Origin: Bacteroidota bacterium
Lineage (GTDB): Bacteria; Bacteroidota; Bacteroidia; Bacteroidales; Prolixibacteraceae
Length of the DNA stretch: 7,633 bases
Assembly (NCBI GenBank): GCA_023393265.1
Contig: JAEWME010000360.1
Location: forward strand, 1-7,633
Direction: 5' to 3'
Part shown: positions 1 to 6,513 of the stretch, piece after piece
Position numbering within the stretch: the stretch's first letter is position 1
Layout of the letters: the number at the start of each line of letters is the position of its first letter
Position numbers and translations under genes: made by a program
The notes under the pieces: generated by a model
Database searches by the model: none
Seen by the model: the letters and a program-made list of their open reading frames with translations, nothing else
What the model was told of the DNA's origin: nothing

Positions 1-1
1 A

Positions 2-1273
2 ACCCTGTCGGAATTGGGCGACCTGATGATTTTCACGCGCTGTCGTTACGACAAAACGAAAGACCTGGGTGCCGAATTGTACGCAGTCAACCAGTCGAGA
101 GGTGAATGGTCGGAACCAACTAAAATCGAACTTGTAGGCGATAGCCTGACGGCTGGTCAACCTTCGCTGAGCCTCGATGGAACCACACTTTATTTTGTTT
201 CCGATCGCCCGGGCGGCTATGGAGGCAAGGACATCTGGATGGCCAAAGGCAAAGGCGGTTCTTTCAGCAGCCCTGAAAATCTTGGTCCTCAAATCAATAC
301 CCCAGGCGACGAGATGTTTCCATACATCAGGAACGAAAATGAATTGTATTTCTCATCAAACTACCGACCGGGCATCGGCGGACTGGATATTTACAAAGCT
401 GTGAAAGACGAAAATGGCAAATGGGTTGTGGAGAATATGAAAGCGCCCATTAACTCACCCGGTGACGATTTTGGAGTTTGCTTCGCCCCCGGCGAAATTG
501 AAAAAGGCATGTTTTCGTCTAACCGAAAAGGAGCCCGCAGTGACGATATTTTTTCGTTTTACCTGCCACCCAAAGTATTTAATGTTTCCGGCGAAATTGC
601 TAACAAGGAAACCAATCAACGGATAGATGGAGCCATGCTCCGCATTATTGGAACCGACGGGACAAACCTGAAAATGCGGGCCGACGGCGGACGTTTTCAG
701 TATAAACTGAAACCTGAGACGGAATACGTGCTGGCAGCATTTAAGGACGGCTATTTGAATGATAAAGGACGCTTGTCGACCATCGGCCTAACCGACAGCA
801 AGGATTTCCGTTTCGAATTCAAGCTTGCACCAGCCGATGAGCCTGTAAAAATTAACAACATTACTTACGCCTTTGGAAGTTACGACGTAACTGAAGAATC
901 GAAAGTTGCACTTGACTCGTTGGTACAATTACTTAACCTGAACCCGACCATCAAAATTGAATTGATGGCACATACCGACTTTGTTGGTTCAGACAAATTT
1001 AACTCGGAACTTTCGCAGAAAAGAGCGCAGTCGGTTGTCGACTACCTTATTTCGAGAGGAATAAACACCAACAGACTGGTAGCCAAAGGCTATGGTGAAA
1101 CATGGCCAAAGAAAGTCACCAAAGAAATTGCCAAACAATACGACTGGCTGAAACGCGGAGACGAACTCACCGAAGAATTTATCATGAAACTGACGCCAGA
1201 GCAGCAGGAAATTGCCAAGGGACTCAATCGACGAACGGAATTCAGGGTGATTAGTAATGATTTCCACGAATAA
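2..1273 (+). CDS. PD40/OmpA-family outer membrane protein, C-terminal part (5' end outside window)
   Basis: The reading frame is open from the first complete codon (position 2), so the gene starts upstream; the TTG at 14 is not a real start. Three domains are visible in order. First are PD40/WD40-like beta-propeller repeats, with typical LSLDGTTLYFVSDRPGG and ELYFSSNYRPGIGGLDIY blocks and LGPQINTPGDEMFP linkers (about 60-550). Second is a carboxypeptidase-regulatory-like beta-sandwich (VSGEIANKETNQRIDGAML, about 575-830). Third is an OmpA C-terminal peptidoglycan-binding domain (about 860-1260) with the HTDFVGS, LSQKRAQSVVDYL, RLVAKGYGE and NRRTEF signatures. The HTD aspartate and NRR arginine that bind diaminopimelate are kept. 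The protein probably sits at the outer membrane periplasmic face and anchors to the wall. This domain order matches PorE of the type IX secretion system, but paralogues with the same order are common in Bacteroidota, so the T9SS role is only a possibility. It stops 62 nt before the next start codon, and the next gene appears to have its own promoter. Confidence 0.9.
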   Translation, partial: TLSELGDLMIFTRCRYDKTKDLGAELYAVNQSRGEWSEPTKIELVGDSLTAGQPSLSLDGTTLYFVSDRPGGYGGKDIWMAKGKGGSFSSPENLGPQINTPGDEMFPYIRNENELYFSSNYRPGIGGLDIYKAVKDENGKWVVENMKAPINSPGDDFGVCFAPGEIEKGMFSSNRKGARSDDIFSFYLPPKVFNVSGEIANKETNQRIDGAMLRIIGTDGTNLKMRADGGRFQYKLKPETEYVLAAFKDGYLNDKGRLSTIGLTDSKDFRFEFKLAPADEPVKINNITYAFGSYDVTEESKVALDSLVQLLNLNPTIKIELMAHTDFVGSDKFNSELSQKRAQSVVDYLISRGINTNRLVAKGYGETWPKKVTKEIAKQYDWLKRGDELTEEFIMKLTPEQQEIAKGLNRRTEFRVISNDFHE

Positions 1274-1294
1274 CTATTATTTCCTCAAAAATAT

Positions 1295-1302
1295 TACCTT
1301 TG
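1295..1302 (+). promoter_or_regulatory. Bacteroidota -7 promoter box TACCTTTG for the purM-prfA-pyrF block
   Basis: TACCTTTG is an exact match to the Bacteroidota sigma-ABfr -7 consensus TAnnTTTG and is followed by a C-rich stretch. It lies 22 nt after the stop of the OmpA-family gene and 32 nt before the ATG at 1335, which would give a leader of roughly 25 nt. I see no good -33 TTG/TTTG element at the expected distance. Its position also argues against the upstream ATG at 1257, because a transcript starting here could not include that codon. Confidence 0.65.
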
Positions 1303-1334
1303 CCCCCGAAATTCGAAAAGGTAAGCCAGATTGT

Positions 1335-2504
1335 ATGTCAGCAGATAACCGGTATATGGCTCGTGGGGTGTCGGCTTCGAAAGAAGATGTGCACAACGCC
1401 ATTCAAAATATCGACAAAGGCCTGTATCCAAAGGCTTTTTGCAAGATAATTCCCGATATTTTGGGCGGCGATCCCGAATGGTGCAACATTATGCATGCCG
1501 ATGGCGCCGGAACCAAATCGTCGCTGGCCTACCTATACTGGAAAGAAACCGGCGACCTGTCGGTTTGGAAAGGCATCGCTCACGATGCGCTGATTATGAA
1601 CATCGACGACCTGCTCTGCGTGGGTGCTACTGATAATATACTGCTTTCGTCAACCATTGGCCGGAACAAAAACAAAATTCCGGGAGAAGTGATTGCCGCC
1701 ATCATCAATGGAACCGACGAGCTTTGCGCCGAATTGCGCAGCATGGGCGTGAATGTTTACCCAACCGGCGGCGAAACTGCCGACGTGGGCGATGTGGTGC
1801 GCACGATCATTGTCGATTCAACGGTTACCTGCCGCATGAAACGCACTGATGTAATTTCGGCAGATAATATTCAGGCTGGCGATGTGATTGTTGGTCTGGC
1901 TTCATTTGGTCAGGCTACCTACGAAAAAGAATACAACGGCGGAATGGGCAGCAACGGCCTGACTTCGGCCCGCCACGACGTGTTCGCCAACTATCTCGCA
2001 CAAAAATATCCGGAGAGTTTCGATCCTGAAGTTCCGGCAGATTTAGTGTATTCAGGAACAAAAAAACTGACCGAAGCCATCGCCGGTGTTGGCTTGGACG
2101 CGGGAAAACTCGTGCTCTCTCCTACCCGTACTTATGCGCCTTTTGTAAAAGAATTGCTGGCACAACTGCGCCCTGAAATTCACGGGATGATCCATTGTTC
2201 GGGCGGAGCGCAAACCAAAGTGATGCACTTTGTCGATCAGGTTCATGTGATCAAGGACAACTTATTCCCGGTTCCGCCATTATTTAAAATGATTCAGGAA
2301 GAATCGGGCACCGACTGGAAAGAAATGTACAAAGTTTTCAACATGGGGCATCGTTACGAAGTTTACCTGGCTCCTGAATTTGCAGAACAGGTTATTGCCA
2401 TTGCCAAAAGTTTCAACATCGAAGCCCAAATTGTTGGCCGCGTTGAAGCCTTCGAAGGCAAAAAACTCACCATCGAATCGCCCTTCGGCACCTTCGAATA
2501 TTAG
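1335..2504 (+). CDS. purM: AIR synthase (phosphoribosylformylglycinamidine cyclo-ligase, Bacteroidota type)
   Basis: This encodes a 389-residue AIR synthase of the PurM/SelD/HypE ATP-binding superfamily. PurM closes FGAM to aminoimidazole ribotide using ATP, the fifth step of purine synthesis, in the cytosol. Visible motifs are the glycine-rich DGAGTK at residues 56-61 (DGVGTK in classical PurM), GGETAD at 145-150, and the domain-boundary loop GGMGSNG at 202-208. The N-terminal RYMARGVSASKEDVHNAI segment is typical of Bacteroides-type enzymes, which are longer than the roughly 345-residue classical PurM. I chose ATG 1335 because it gives the usual family N-terminus. The in-frame ATG at 1257 would overlap the upstream gene by 17 nt and lies ahead of the promoter box. 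The gene probably leads a transcript with prfA and pyrF. The family is divergent, so the exact PurM reaction is inferred from the homologues. Confidence 0.88.
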   Translation: MSADNRYMARGVSASKEDVHNAIQNIDKGLYPKAFCKIIPDILGGDPEWCNIMHADGAGTKSSLAYLYWKETGDLSVWKGIAHDALIMNIDDLLCVGATDNILLSSTIGRNKNKIPGEVIAAIINGTDELCAELRSMGVNVYPTGGETADVGDVVRTIIVDSTVTCRMKRTDVISADNIQAGDVIVGLASFGQATYEKEYNGGMGSNGLTSARHDVFANYLAQKYPESFDPEVPADLVYSGTKKLTEAIAGVGLDAGKLVLSPTRTYAPFVKELLAQLRPEIHGMIHCSGGAQTKVMHFVDQVHVIKDNLFPVPPLFKMIQEESGTDWKEMYKVFNMGHRYEVYLAPEFAEQVIAIAKSFNIEAQIVGRVEAFEGKKLTIESPFGTFEY

Positions 2505-2520
2505 CTACGCTCAATTACTT

Positions 2521-2539
2521 CCGGGCAAACTCCGCCCGG
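2521..2539 (+). other. GC-rich hairpin between purM and prfA
   Basis: CCGGGC (2521-2526) pairs perfectly with GCCCGG (2534-2539) around a 7-nt loop, AAACTCC. Flanking CGCTCA (2508-2513) can pair with TGAGTG (2541-2546) with one G-T wobble, enclosing the inner stem asymmetrically. The sequence after it is CTTCATTCATCATTC rather than a run of T, so it is not a standard intrinsic terminator. It could slow transcription, protect the 3' end of a processed purM message, or do nothing. No TAnnTTTG box is visible between it and the prfA start, which favours read-through into prfA. Confidence 0.5.
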
Positions 2540-2584
2540 CTGAGTGCTTCATTCATCATTCATAAATAATAAATCACAACTATA

Positions 2585-3670
2585 ATGGCAGATTATTCAT
2601 TACTCGAAAAATACGAAGCAATACGCTACCGCTTCGAAGAAGTAGGCTCCCAAATCACCGACCCATCGGTGATGAGCGACATGAAACGGTACGTAAAGTT
2701 AAATCAGGAATATAAAAGGCTGGAATCGCTGGTTGGCGCTTTTAAAGAATACAAAGCGCTGATTGAGAATATTGAGACTGGCAAAGAAATGCTTGATTCG
2801 GAGACCGATCCTGACTTGCGCGAAATGGCCAAGGAAGAAATCGACAACAGCGAAAGCATGATTCCGAAGAAAGAGCAGGAAATCCGCTTATTGCTGGTTC
2901 CTGCCGATCCTGAAGATGGGAAGAATGCCATCCTTGAAATCCGTGCCGGAACAGGAGGCGACGAGGCCAGCTTGTTTGCCGGCGACTTGTTCCGCATGTA
3001 CAGCAAATTCTGCGAACGTCGCGGCTGGAGGCTGGAAGTAACCAACACCAGCGAAGGAACTTCGGGTGGATACAAGGAAATTGTGGCCAAAGTTTCGGGA
3101 GAAGGCGTTTATGGCATCCTGAAATATGAATCGGGCGTCCACCGCGTGCAGCGTGTGCCGCAAACCGAAACACAGGGCCGTGTACACACTTCAGCAGCAA
3201 CGGTTGCCGTACTTCCTGAAGCAGAGGAATTCGACGTCGAACTGAAAGAAAGCGACATCCGCAAAGACACCTACTGTTCATCAGGCCCCGGCGGACAGTC
3301 GGTAAACACCACTTATTCGGCCATCCGGTTAACGCACATTCCGACAGGGATCGTGGTTACTTGTCAGGACGAAAAATCGCAGTTGAAAAACCTAGCCAAA
3401 GCGATGGGCGAATTGCGGACCCGTATCTACAACATGGAGTATCAAAAATACATTGATGCCATCGCGTCGAAACGCAAAACGATGGTTTCAACCGGCGACC
3501 GTTCGGCCAAAATCCGCACCTACAACTGGCCCCAGGGACGTATTACCGACCACCGCATAAACCTGACGATTTATAACCTTCAGGCGGTAATCAACGGTGA
3601 CCTCGACGAAATAATCGAAAAACTGATGGTTGAAGAAAACTCAGAAAGACTGAAAGAAGCAGAAATTTAA
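2585..3670 (+). CDS. prfA: Peptide chain release factor 1 (RF1)
   Basis: This 361-residue protein is full length for class-I release factors. In the ribosomal A site RF1 reads UAA and UAG and triggers peptidyl-tRNA hydrolysis. Three features identify it. The N-terminal part (residues 1-105) is a helical coiled-coil-like region. The stop-codon recognition tripeptide is P192-Q193-T194 within RVPQTETQGRVHTS, the PxT form of RF1 rather than SPF of RF2. The catalytic GGQ is at residues 236-238 within SSGPGGQSVNTT. The C-terminal half carries the usual TGDRSAKIRTYNWPQGRITDHR block. No internal frameshift is present; that device belongs to RF2. ATG 2585 gives the standard N-terminus, with an A/T-rich leader and no Shine-Dalgarno sequence. 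It lies 80 nt after purM and 81 nt before pyrF on the same strand, with no clear promoter of its own. Confidence 0.98.
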   Translation: MADYSLLEKYEAIRYRFEEVGSQITDPSVMSDMKRYVKLNQEYKRLESLVGAFKEYKALIENIETGKEMLDSETDPDLREMAKEEIDNSESMIPKKEQEIRLLLVPADPEDGKNAILEIRAGTGGDEASLFAGDLFRMYSKFCERRGWRLEVTNTSEGTSGGYKEIVAKVSGEGVYGILKYESGVHRVQRVPQTETQGRVHTSAATVAVLPEAEEFDVELKESDIRKDTYCSSGPGGQSVNTTYSAIRLTHIPTGIVVTCQDEKSQLKNLAKAMGELRTRIYNMEYQKYIDAIASKRKTMVSTGDRSAKIRTYNWPQGRITDHRINLTIYNLQAVINGDLDEIIEKLMVEENSERLKEAEI

Positions 3671-3678
3671 TGATCCGG

Positions 3679-3741
3679 GTTGCGTGTTACGAGTTACGAG
3701 TTAAGGAAAATAACCCGTAACCGAATCCCGTAACCCGCAAC
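3679..3741 (+). repeat. Degenerate GTTACGA heptamer palindrome between prfA and pyrF
   Basis: The left arm (3679-3703) is built of 7-nt units GTTGCGT-GTTACGA-GTTACGA-GTTA. The right arm (3711-3741) carries the complementary units TAACCCG, TAACCGA, ATCCCG, TAACCCG and CAAC. Folded together, blocks of 6, 6 and 10 nt pair with single mismatches and one bulge of about 6 nt in the right arm, around a short AGGAAAA loop. It fills most of the 81-nt gap between prfA and pyrF. No T-run follows, so it is not a simple terminator. It resembles the dispersed palindromic intergenic repeats seen in some Bacteroidota genomes; the assignment as a repeat family is inferred, since only one copy is in the window. 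Confidence 0.7.
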
Positions 3742-3751
3742 AATATAAGAT

Positions 3752-4585
3752 ATGAACCGCGAACAACTTTTTGAACAGATTAAAGAAAAACGCAGCTTTT
3801 TGTGCGTTGGACTCGATACCGACATCCTGAAAATACCTCGTTTCCTGAGTGAAACGAGCGATCCGATTTTTGCATTCAACAAGGAAATCATTGATGCAAC
3901 CCAGGATTTATGTGTGGCTTACAAACCCAATCTGGCATTCTACGAAAGTCAGGGTGTGGCTGGCTGGATCAGCCTCGAAAAAACAGTGAACTATATCCGC
4001 GAAAAATATCCGGAGCAGTTCATCATTGCCGATGCGAAACGTGGCGACATTGGTAACACCTCAAATTTGTATGCCCGTGCATTTTTCGACCACATGGATT
4101 TCGATGCAGTCACAGTAGCACCATACATGGGCGAAGATTCGGTAAAACCATTCATGACTTACCTCGACCGCTGGGTCATTTTGCTGGCATTAACTTCGAA
4201 CAAAGGCGCTGCCGATTTTCAATACCTGAAAAATGATGCAACCGGAGATCAACTCTTTGAATCGGTGCTGAAAACTTCGCAAACCTGGGGAACTACCGAC
4301 AACATGATGTATGTGGTTGGCGCTACCAAAGCTGAGAAGCTGGAAGAAATCCGCCAGATTGTTCCTGATCATTTCCTGTTGGTTCCGGGAGTTGGGGCGC
4401 AAGGCGGAAGTCTGGAAGAAGTAGCCAAATACGGCATGAATGACATGTGCGGGTTACTGGTGAATTCATCGCGCCAGATCATCTACGCGTCGGATGGTGA
4501 AGATTTTGCTGAACGCGCCCGCTTCGAAGCGCTGAATGTTCAGGTTGACATGGAAGAATTATTGCTGGAAGCTGACTTGCTGTAA
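3752..4585 (+). CDS. pyrF: Orotidine 5'-phosphate decarboxylase (type 2)
   Basis: This encodes a 277-residue OMP decarboxylase of the longer type-2 PyrF group. It converts OMP to UMP, the last step of de novo pyrimidine synthesis, in the cytosol. Visible signatures are FLCVGLDTD near the N-terminus (D22), YKPNLAFYE (K58), and the hallmark active-site loop DAKRGDIGNTS with D94, K96 and D99. The charged Lys-Asp-Lys-Asp network is therefore complete. The phosphate-binding segment LVPGVGAQGG and the later NSSRQIIYA arginine region are also present. ATG 3752 is the natural start: it directly precedes the conserved region and follows an A/T-rich leader. It is the last gene of the + strand block and ends at a strong intrinsic terminator. 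Its pairing with purM in one block would link purine and pyrimidine supply with translation termination; co-regulation is inferred, not shown. Confidence 0.97.
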   Translation: MNREQLFEQIKEKRSFLCVGLDTDILKIPRFLSETSDPIFAFNKEIIDATQDLCVAYKPNLAFYESQGVAGWISLEKTVNYIREKYPEQFIIADAKRGDIGNTSNLYARAFFDHMDFDAVTVAPYMGEDSVKPFMTYLDRWVILLALTSNKGAADFQYLKNDATGDQLFESVLKTSQTWGTTDNMMYVVGATKAEKLEEIRQIVPDHFLLVPGVGAQGGSLEEVAKYGMNDMCGLLVNSSRQIIYASDGEDFAERARFEALNVQVDMEELLLEADLL

Positions 4586-4631
4586 AAAAAATGTGAGTGG
4601 CAAAACCTTCTGCCCGCCCTTTAAGATATGC

Positions 4632-4680
4632 AACTCCGAACGGACTTACTGAAAAAGAAGTCTTTTCGGAGTTTTTATTT
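4632..4680 (+). terminator. Intrinsic terminator after pyrF
   Basis: AACTCCGAA (4632-4640) pairs perfectly with TTCGGAGTT (4665-4673). After one mismatch, GGACTT (4642-4647) pairs with AAGTCT (4658-4663) with one G-T, leaving a 10-nt loop. The stem runs into TTTTTATTT (4672-4680), a good U-tract on the + strand. This is a long, well-formed rho-independent terminator about 50 nt after the pyrF stop. Its T-tract overlaps the last codons of the convergent - strand gene. On the - strand the hairpin is followed by GCATATC rather than T, so termination there would be weak. Confidence 0.9.
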
Positions 4681-5206
4681 ACCCAAAGATGAAGGTTAGA
4701 AGTAAATACCGAAGAACAATGCCCCCGAAACTGAAAAAGACAGCTTCCCTGATCCGGTATTTTAGCATCCCGGCAGCCAGTGAAATGACAGGCGACGACA
4801 GTGGCAATATATTCGAAACGAGTAATGCCCAGTTACCGTATTTCCTGATCTCTTCCTCTGCCTTTTCATATTTATGCCGCCCGATAAGCTTTTCGATGAT
4901 ACCGGTACTGAAAAAATAACCAATCACATAGTCAATTGATTCTGAAACAAAAGCGGTTGACACAGCAACCAAATTCAACACAAGCGGATCGTAACCCGAA
5001 CGCAGGTAATAGATGAACGCCAGTTCAACCGGCATTAGGAGGAAAAAGAAGAGGTAGCCAAAAAAGTTGATAATGGCAAACGACATGATTCCCTGACTGT
5101 TATTTTCGTAAATATCCCGTCCAACCGTCAGCGATGCCACAGCCGTAGTTAACGCAACCAGTGAAATAATGACAAACAGCCTCTTATAGTCAAATGCCTT
5201 ATTCAT
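4679..5206 (-). CDS. Small VTT/DedA-like integral membrane protein
   Basis: This 175-residue protein is strongly hydrophobic, with likely membrane segments near residues 8-28, 40-68, 75-100, 126-147 and 153-174. The C-terminal half resembles the VTT (SNARE-associated, DedA/YqaA) fold. An acidic SESIDYVIGYFF segment (88-99) is followed by a charged amphipathic stretch KYEKAEEEIRKYGNWA. Then comes the reentrant-type NILPLSSPVISLAAGMLKYR (132-151) and a final helix with the family-typical G..LR (161-166). DedA-family proteins act in the inner membrane and have been linked to lipid-carrier (undecaprenyl phosphate) and phospholipid translocation; whether this short member does so is unknown. It is convergent with pyrF and divergent from apbE, so it is probably transcribed alone. 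The ATG at 5206 follows an A/T-rich leader, and a TACTTTTG box lies upstream. Membrane protein is near certain; the family call is moderate. Confidence 0.75.
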   Translation of the reverse strand: MNKAFDYKRLFVIISLVALTTAVASLTVGRDIYENNSQGIMSFAIINFFGYLFFFLLMPVELAFIYYLRSGYDPLVLNLVAVSTAFVSESIDYVIGYFFSTGIIEKLIGRHKYEKAEEEIRKYGNWALLVSNILPLSSPVISLAAGMLKYRIREAVFFSFGGIVLRYLLLTFIFG

Positions 5207-5279
5207 ATCAGCAAGAAAAAAAATTCAGAAATGACCCTTACAGCTTCGCTTTTATGGATTCATCTTCAACCGATTTAAT

Positions 5280-5287
5280 CAAAAGTA
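5280..5287 (-). promoter_or_regulatory. Candidate -7 box TACTTTTG for the VTT/DedA-like gene
   Basis: Read on the - strand, TACTTTTG matches the Bacteroidota TAnnTTTG -7 consensus exactly and lies 73 nt before the start codon at 5206. The predicted leader is about 65 nt and A/T-rich. No convincing -33 TTG element is seen at the right spacing. The box sits between the arms of a 10-bp inverted repeat (5222-5231 and 5296-5305). Confidence 0.45.
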
Positions 5288-5377
5288 ATCAATAGTTTCT
5301 GAATTCCTGATTTAAAGAATTATCAATTTCTTAGGCTCACAAAACAATGAATCGGCAAGGCAATCGGCGATAATTTC

Positions 5378-5385
5378 TACCTTTA
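5378..5385 (+). promoter_or_regulatory. Candidate -7 box TACCTTTA for apbE
   Basis: TACCTTTA differs from TAnnTTTG only in the last base and lies 22 nt before the apbE ATG, similar in placement to the purM box. There is no recognisable -33 element. It is the best promoter candidate in the 201-bp divergent intergenic region for the + strand, but a one-base deviation in A/T-rich sequence makes the call tentative. Confidence 0.35.
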
Positions 5386-5407
5386 CAGTCAAATACAAAT
5401 CAGCCAA

Positions 5408-6418
5408 ATGAAAACTATTGCATTTATCGTCGTTCTTATCTCCATCCTTTCGGCATGTCAGCCTGCAAAAAAAAGCGAATACATGAAAATCTCGGGCTTT
5501 GCCCAGGGAACCACCTATAGCATCACATACGAGAATTCGACCAGCAAGGATTACAGCCACGCGGTAGATTCCATTCTGAAAGCTTTCGATAAATCGCTGT
5601 CGATTTACGACTCCACTTCGATTATTTCGCGGGTAAACGCCAACGACACCACGGTGCGGGTTGACGACTGGGTTGCCGAAGTTTTCAACAAATCAGCTGA
5701 AGTATGCGATATTTCAGGAGGAGCTTTCGACATTACTGTTGGCCCGGTGGTAAATGCCTGGGGGTTTGGAAATGGACCGGTTGCCAAACACGATACGGCC
5801 TACATTCTTAGTTTGCTTCAATATGTGGGAATGGACAAAATTTCGCTTGAAGGGAAAAAGGTCATCAAAAAATTTCCTGAAATAAAAATCGATGTCAATG
5901 CTTTGGCCCAAGGCTATTCGGTTGATGTTGTCTGTCGCTTTTTCGATTCGAAAGGAATTAAGAATTACCTCGTCGAAATTGGTGGTGAAGTGCGCGGAAA
6001 GGGCACCAATGCAAAAAACAAACTCTGGCACATAGGCATTGACAAGCCCGCTGACGGGAACATGATGCCGGGAAACGACCTGCAGGCAATTGCTCAGATC
6101 GATAACAAAGCGCTGGCCACATCAGGAAATTACAGGGCTTTTTATGTGGAAAACGGAGTGAAATACGCCCATACAATCGATCCTCACACCGGGTTTCCGG
6201 CGCGCAATACGCTTTTGAGCGCCACTGTTGTTTGCGACGACTGCATTAGCGCCGATGCTTATGCAACAACCTTCATGGTGCTGGGTGTCGATAAAAGCAA
6301 GGAATTACTGAAAAAGCTTCCGGGAATGGAAGTTTATTTTGTGTATAGCGATGAACAGGGAAATTACCAGGTTTTCTTTACCGACGGAATGAAGAAAATG
6401 ATTGTTGAAGAGGAATAG
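5408..6418 (+). CDS. apbE: FAD:protein FMN transferase, ApbE family lipoprotein
   Basis: This 336-residue protein is full length for ApbE. ApbE enzymes split FAD and attach FMN through a phosphoester bond to Thr/Ser of exported flavoproteins such as NqrB/NqrC and RnfG/RnfD. The N-terminus is a lipoprotein signal: a hydrophobic stretch (residues 4-13), then the lipobox L14-S15-A16-C17, so the mature protein should be lipid-anchored and face the periplasm. Family motifs are all present: GGAFDITVGP (104-113), DVNALAQGYSVD (162-173), GGEVRGKG (192-199), HTIDPHTGFP (255-264), and the metal/FAD-site DAYATT (283-288), with D283 and T287 as likely Mg-binding residues. ATG 5408 is chosen because it starts the signal peptide. 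No Nqr or Rnf gene is in the window, so its target flavoprotein cannot be named. It is divergent from the membrane-protein gene; no clear terminator directly follows the stop. Confidence 0.95.
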   Translation: MKTIAFIVVLISILSACQPAKKSEYMKISGFAQGTTYSITYENSTSKDYSHAVDSILKAFDKSLSIYDSTSIISRVNANDTTVRVDDWVAEVFNKSAEVCDISGGAFDITVGPVVNAWGFGNGPVAKHDTAYILSLLQYVGMDKISLEGKKVIKKFPEIKIDVNALAQGYSVDVVCRFFDSKGIKNYLVEIGGEVRGKGTNAKNKLWHIGIDKPADGNMMPGNDLQAIAQIDNKALATSGNYRAFYVENGVKYAHTIDPHTGFPARNTLLSATVVCDDCISADAYATTFMVLGVDKSKELLKKLPGMEVYFVYSDEQGNYQVFFTDGMKKMIVEEE

Positions 6419-6498
6419 TAAAATCATTATTTCTTTATTCAGTAGTCAAAAAAATTACTCTAAATTGATTGTGGAATACTTCTAGACTTTAAACAATA

Positions 6499-6513
6499 TT
6501 TTGAACTAGTGTG
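6499..6513 (+). repeat. 15-bp direct repeat, copy 1, flanking IS remnant
   Basis: TTTTGAACTAGTGTG matches copy 2 at 6707-6721 (TTTTGAACTATTGTG) in 14 of 15 positions, in direct orientation. It abuts the inner, truncated side of the IS256-type fragment and supplies the last codon (CAC) and the stop of the remnant frame. It is longer than the 8-9 bp target duplication usual for IS256, so its origin is unclear. Confidence 0.6.

Noticed and set aside
14..16. TTG as start of the OmpA-family gene
   Set aside because: The same frame is open to the window edge and the sequence from it lacks a signal peptide and begins inside a propeller repeat, so the gene starts upstream.
2704..3090. 128-residue open frame on the - strand inside prfA
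   Set aside because: Mirror frame of the prfA N-terminal half, Ser/Leu-rich as expected from antisense of Lys/Glu-rich helices; no promoter or leader of its own.
2742..3281. 179-residue open frame on the - strand
   Set aside because: It lies wholly inside prfA, whose protein is unmistakable; the peptide is Cys/Arg/Ser-rich and has no recognisable family.
2585..3670. Possible programmed frameshift in the release-factor gene
   Set aside because: Programmed frameshifting is a feature of RF2 (prfB). This protein has the RF1 tripeptide PQT and one uninterrupted frame.
3679..3741. CRISPR-like repeat or tRNA-type fold
   Set aside because: The units are 7 nt without spacers, and the fold is a single imperfect hairpin lacking cloverleaf elements.
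4586..4631. Small gene between pyrF and its terminator
   Set aside because: Only 46 nt, with no start codon and conserved pattern that could support a gene.
5714..6031. 105-residue open frame on the - strand inside apbE
   Set aside because: Antisense shadow of a well-conserved apbE region with no family features.
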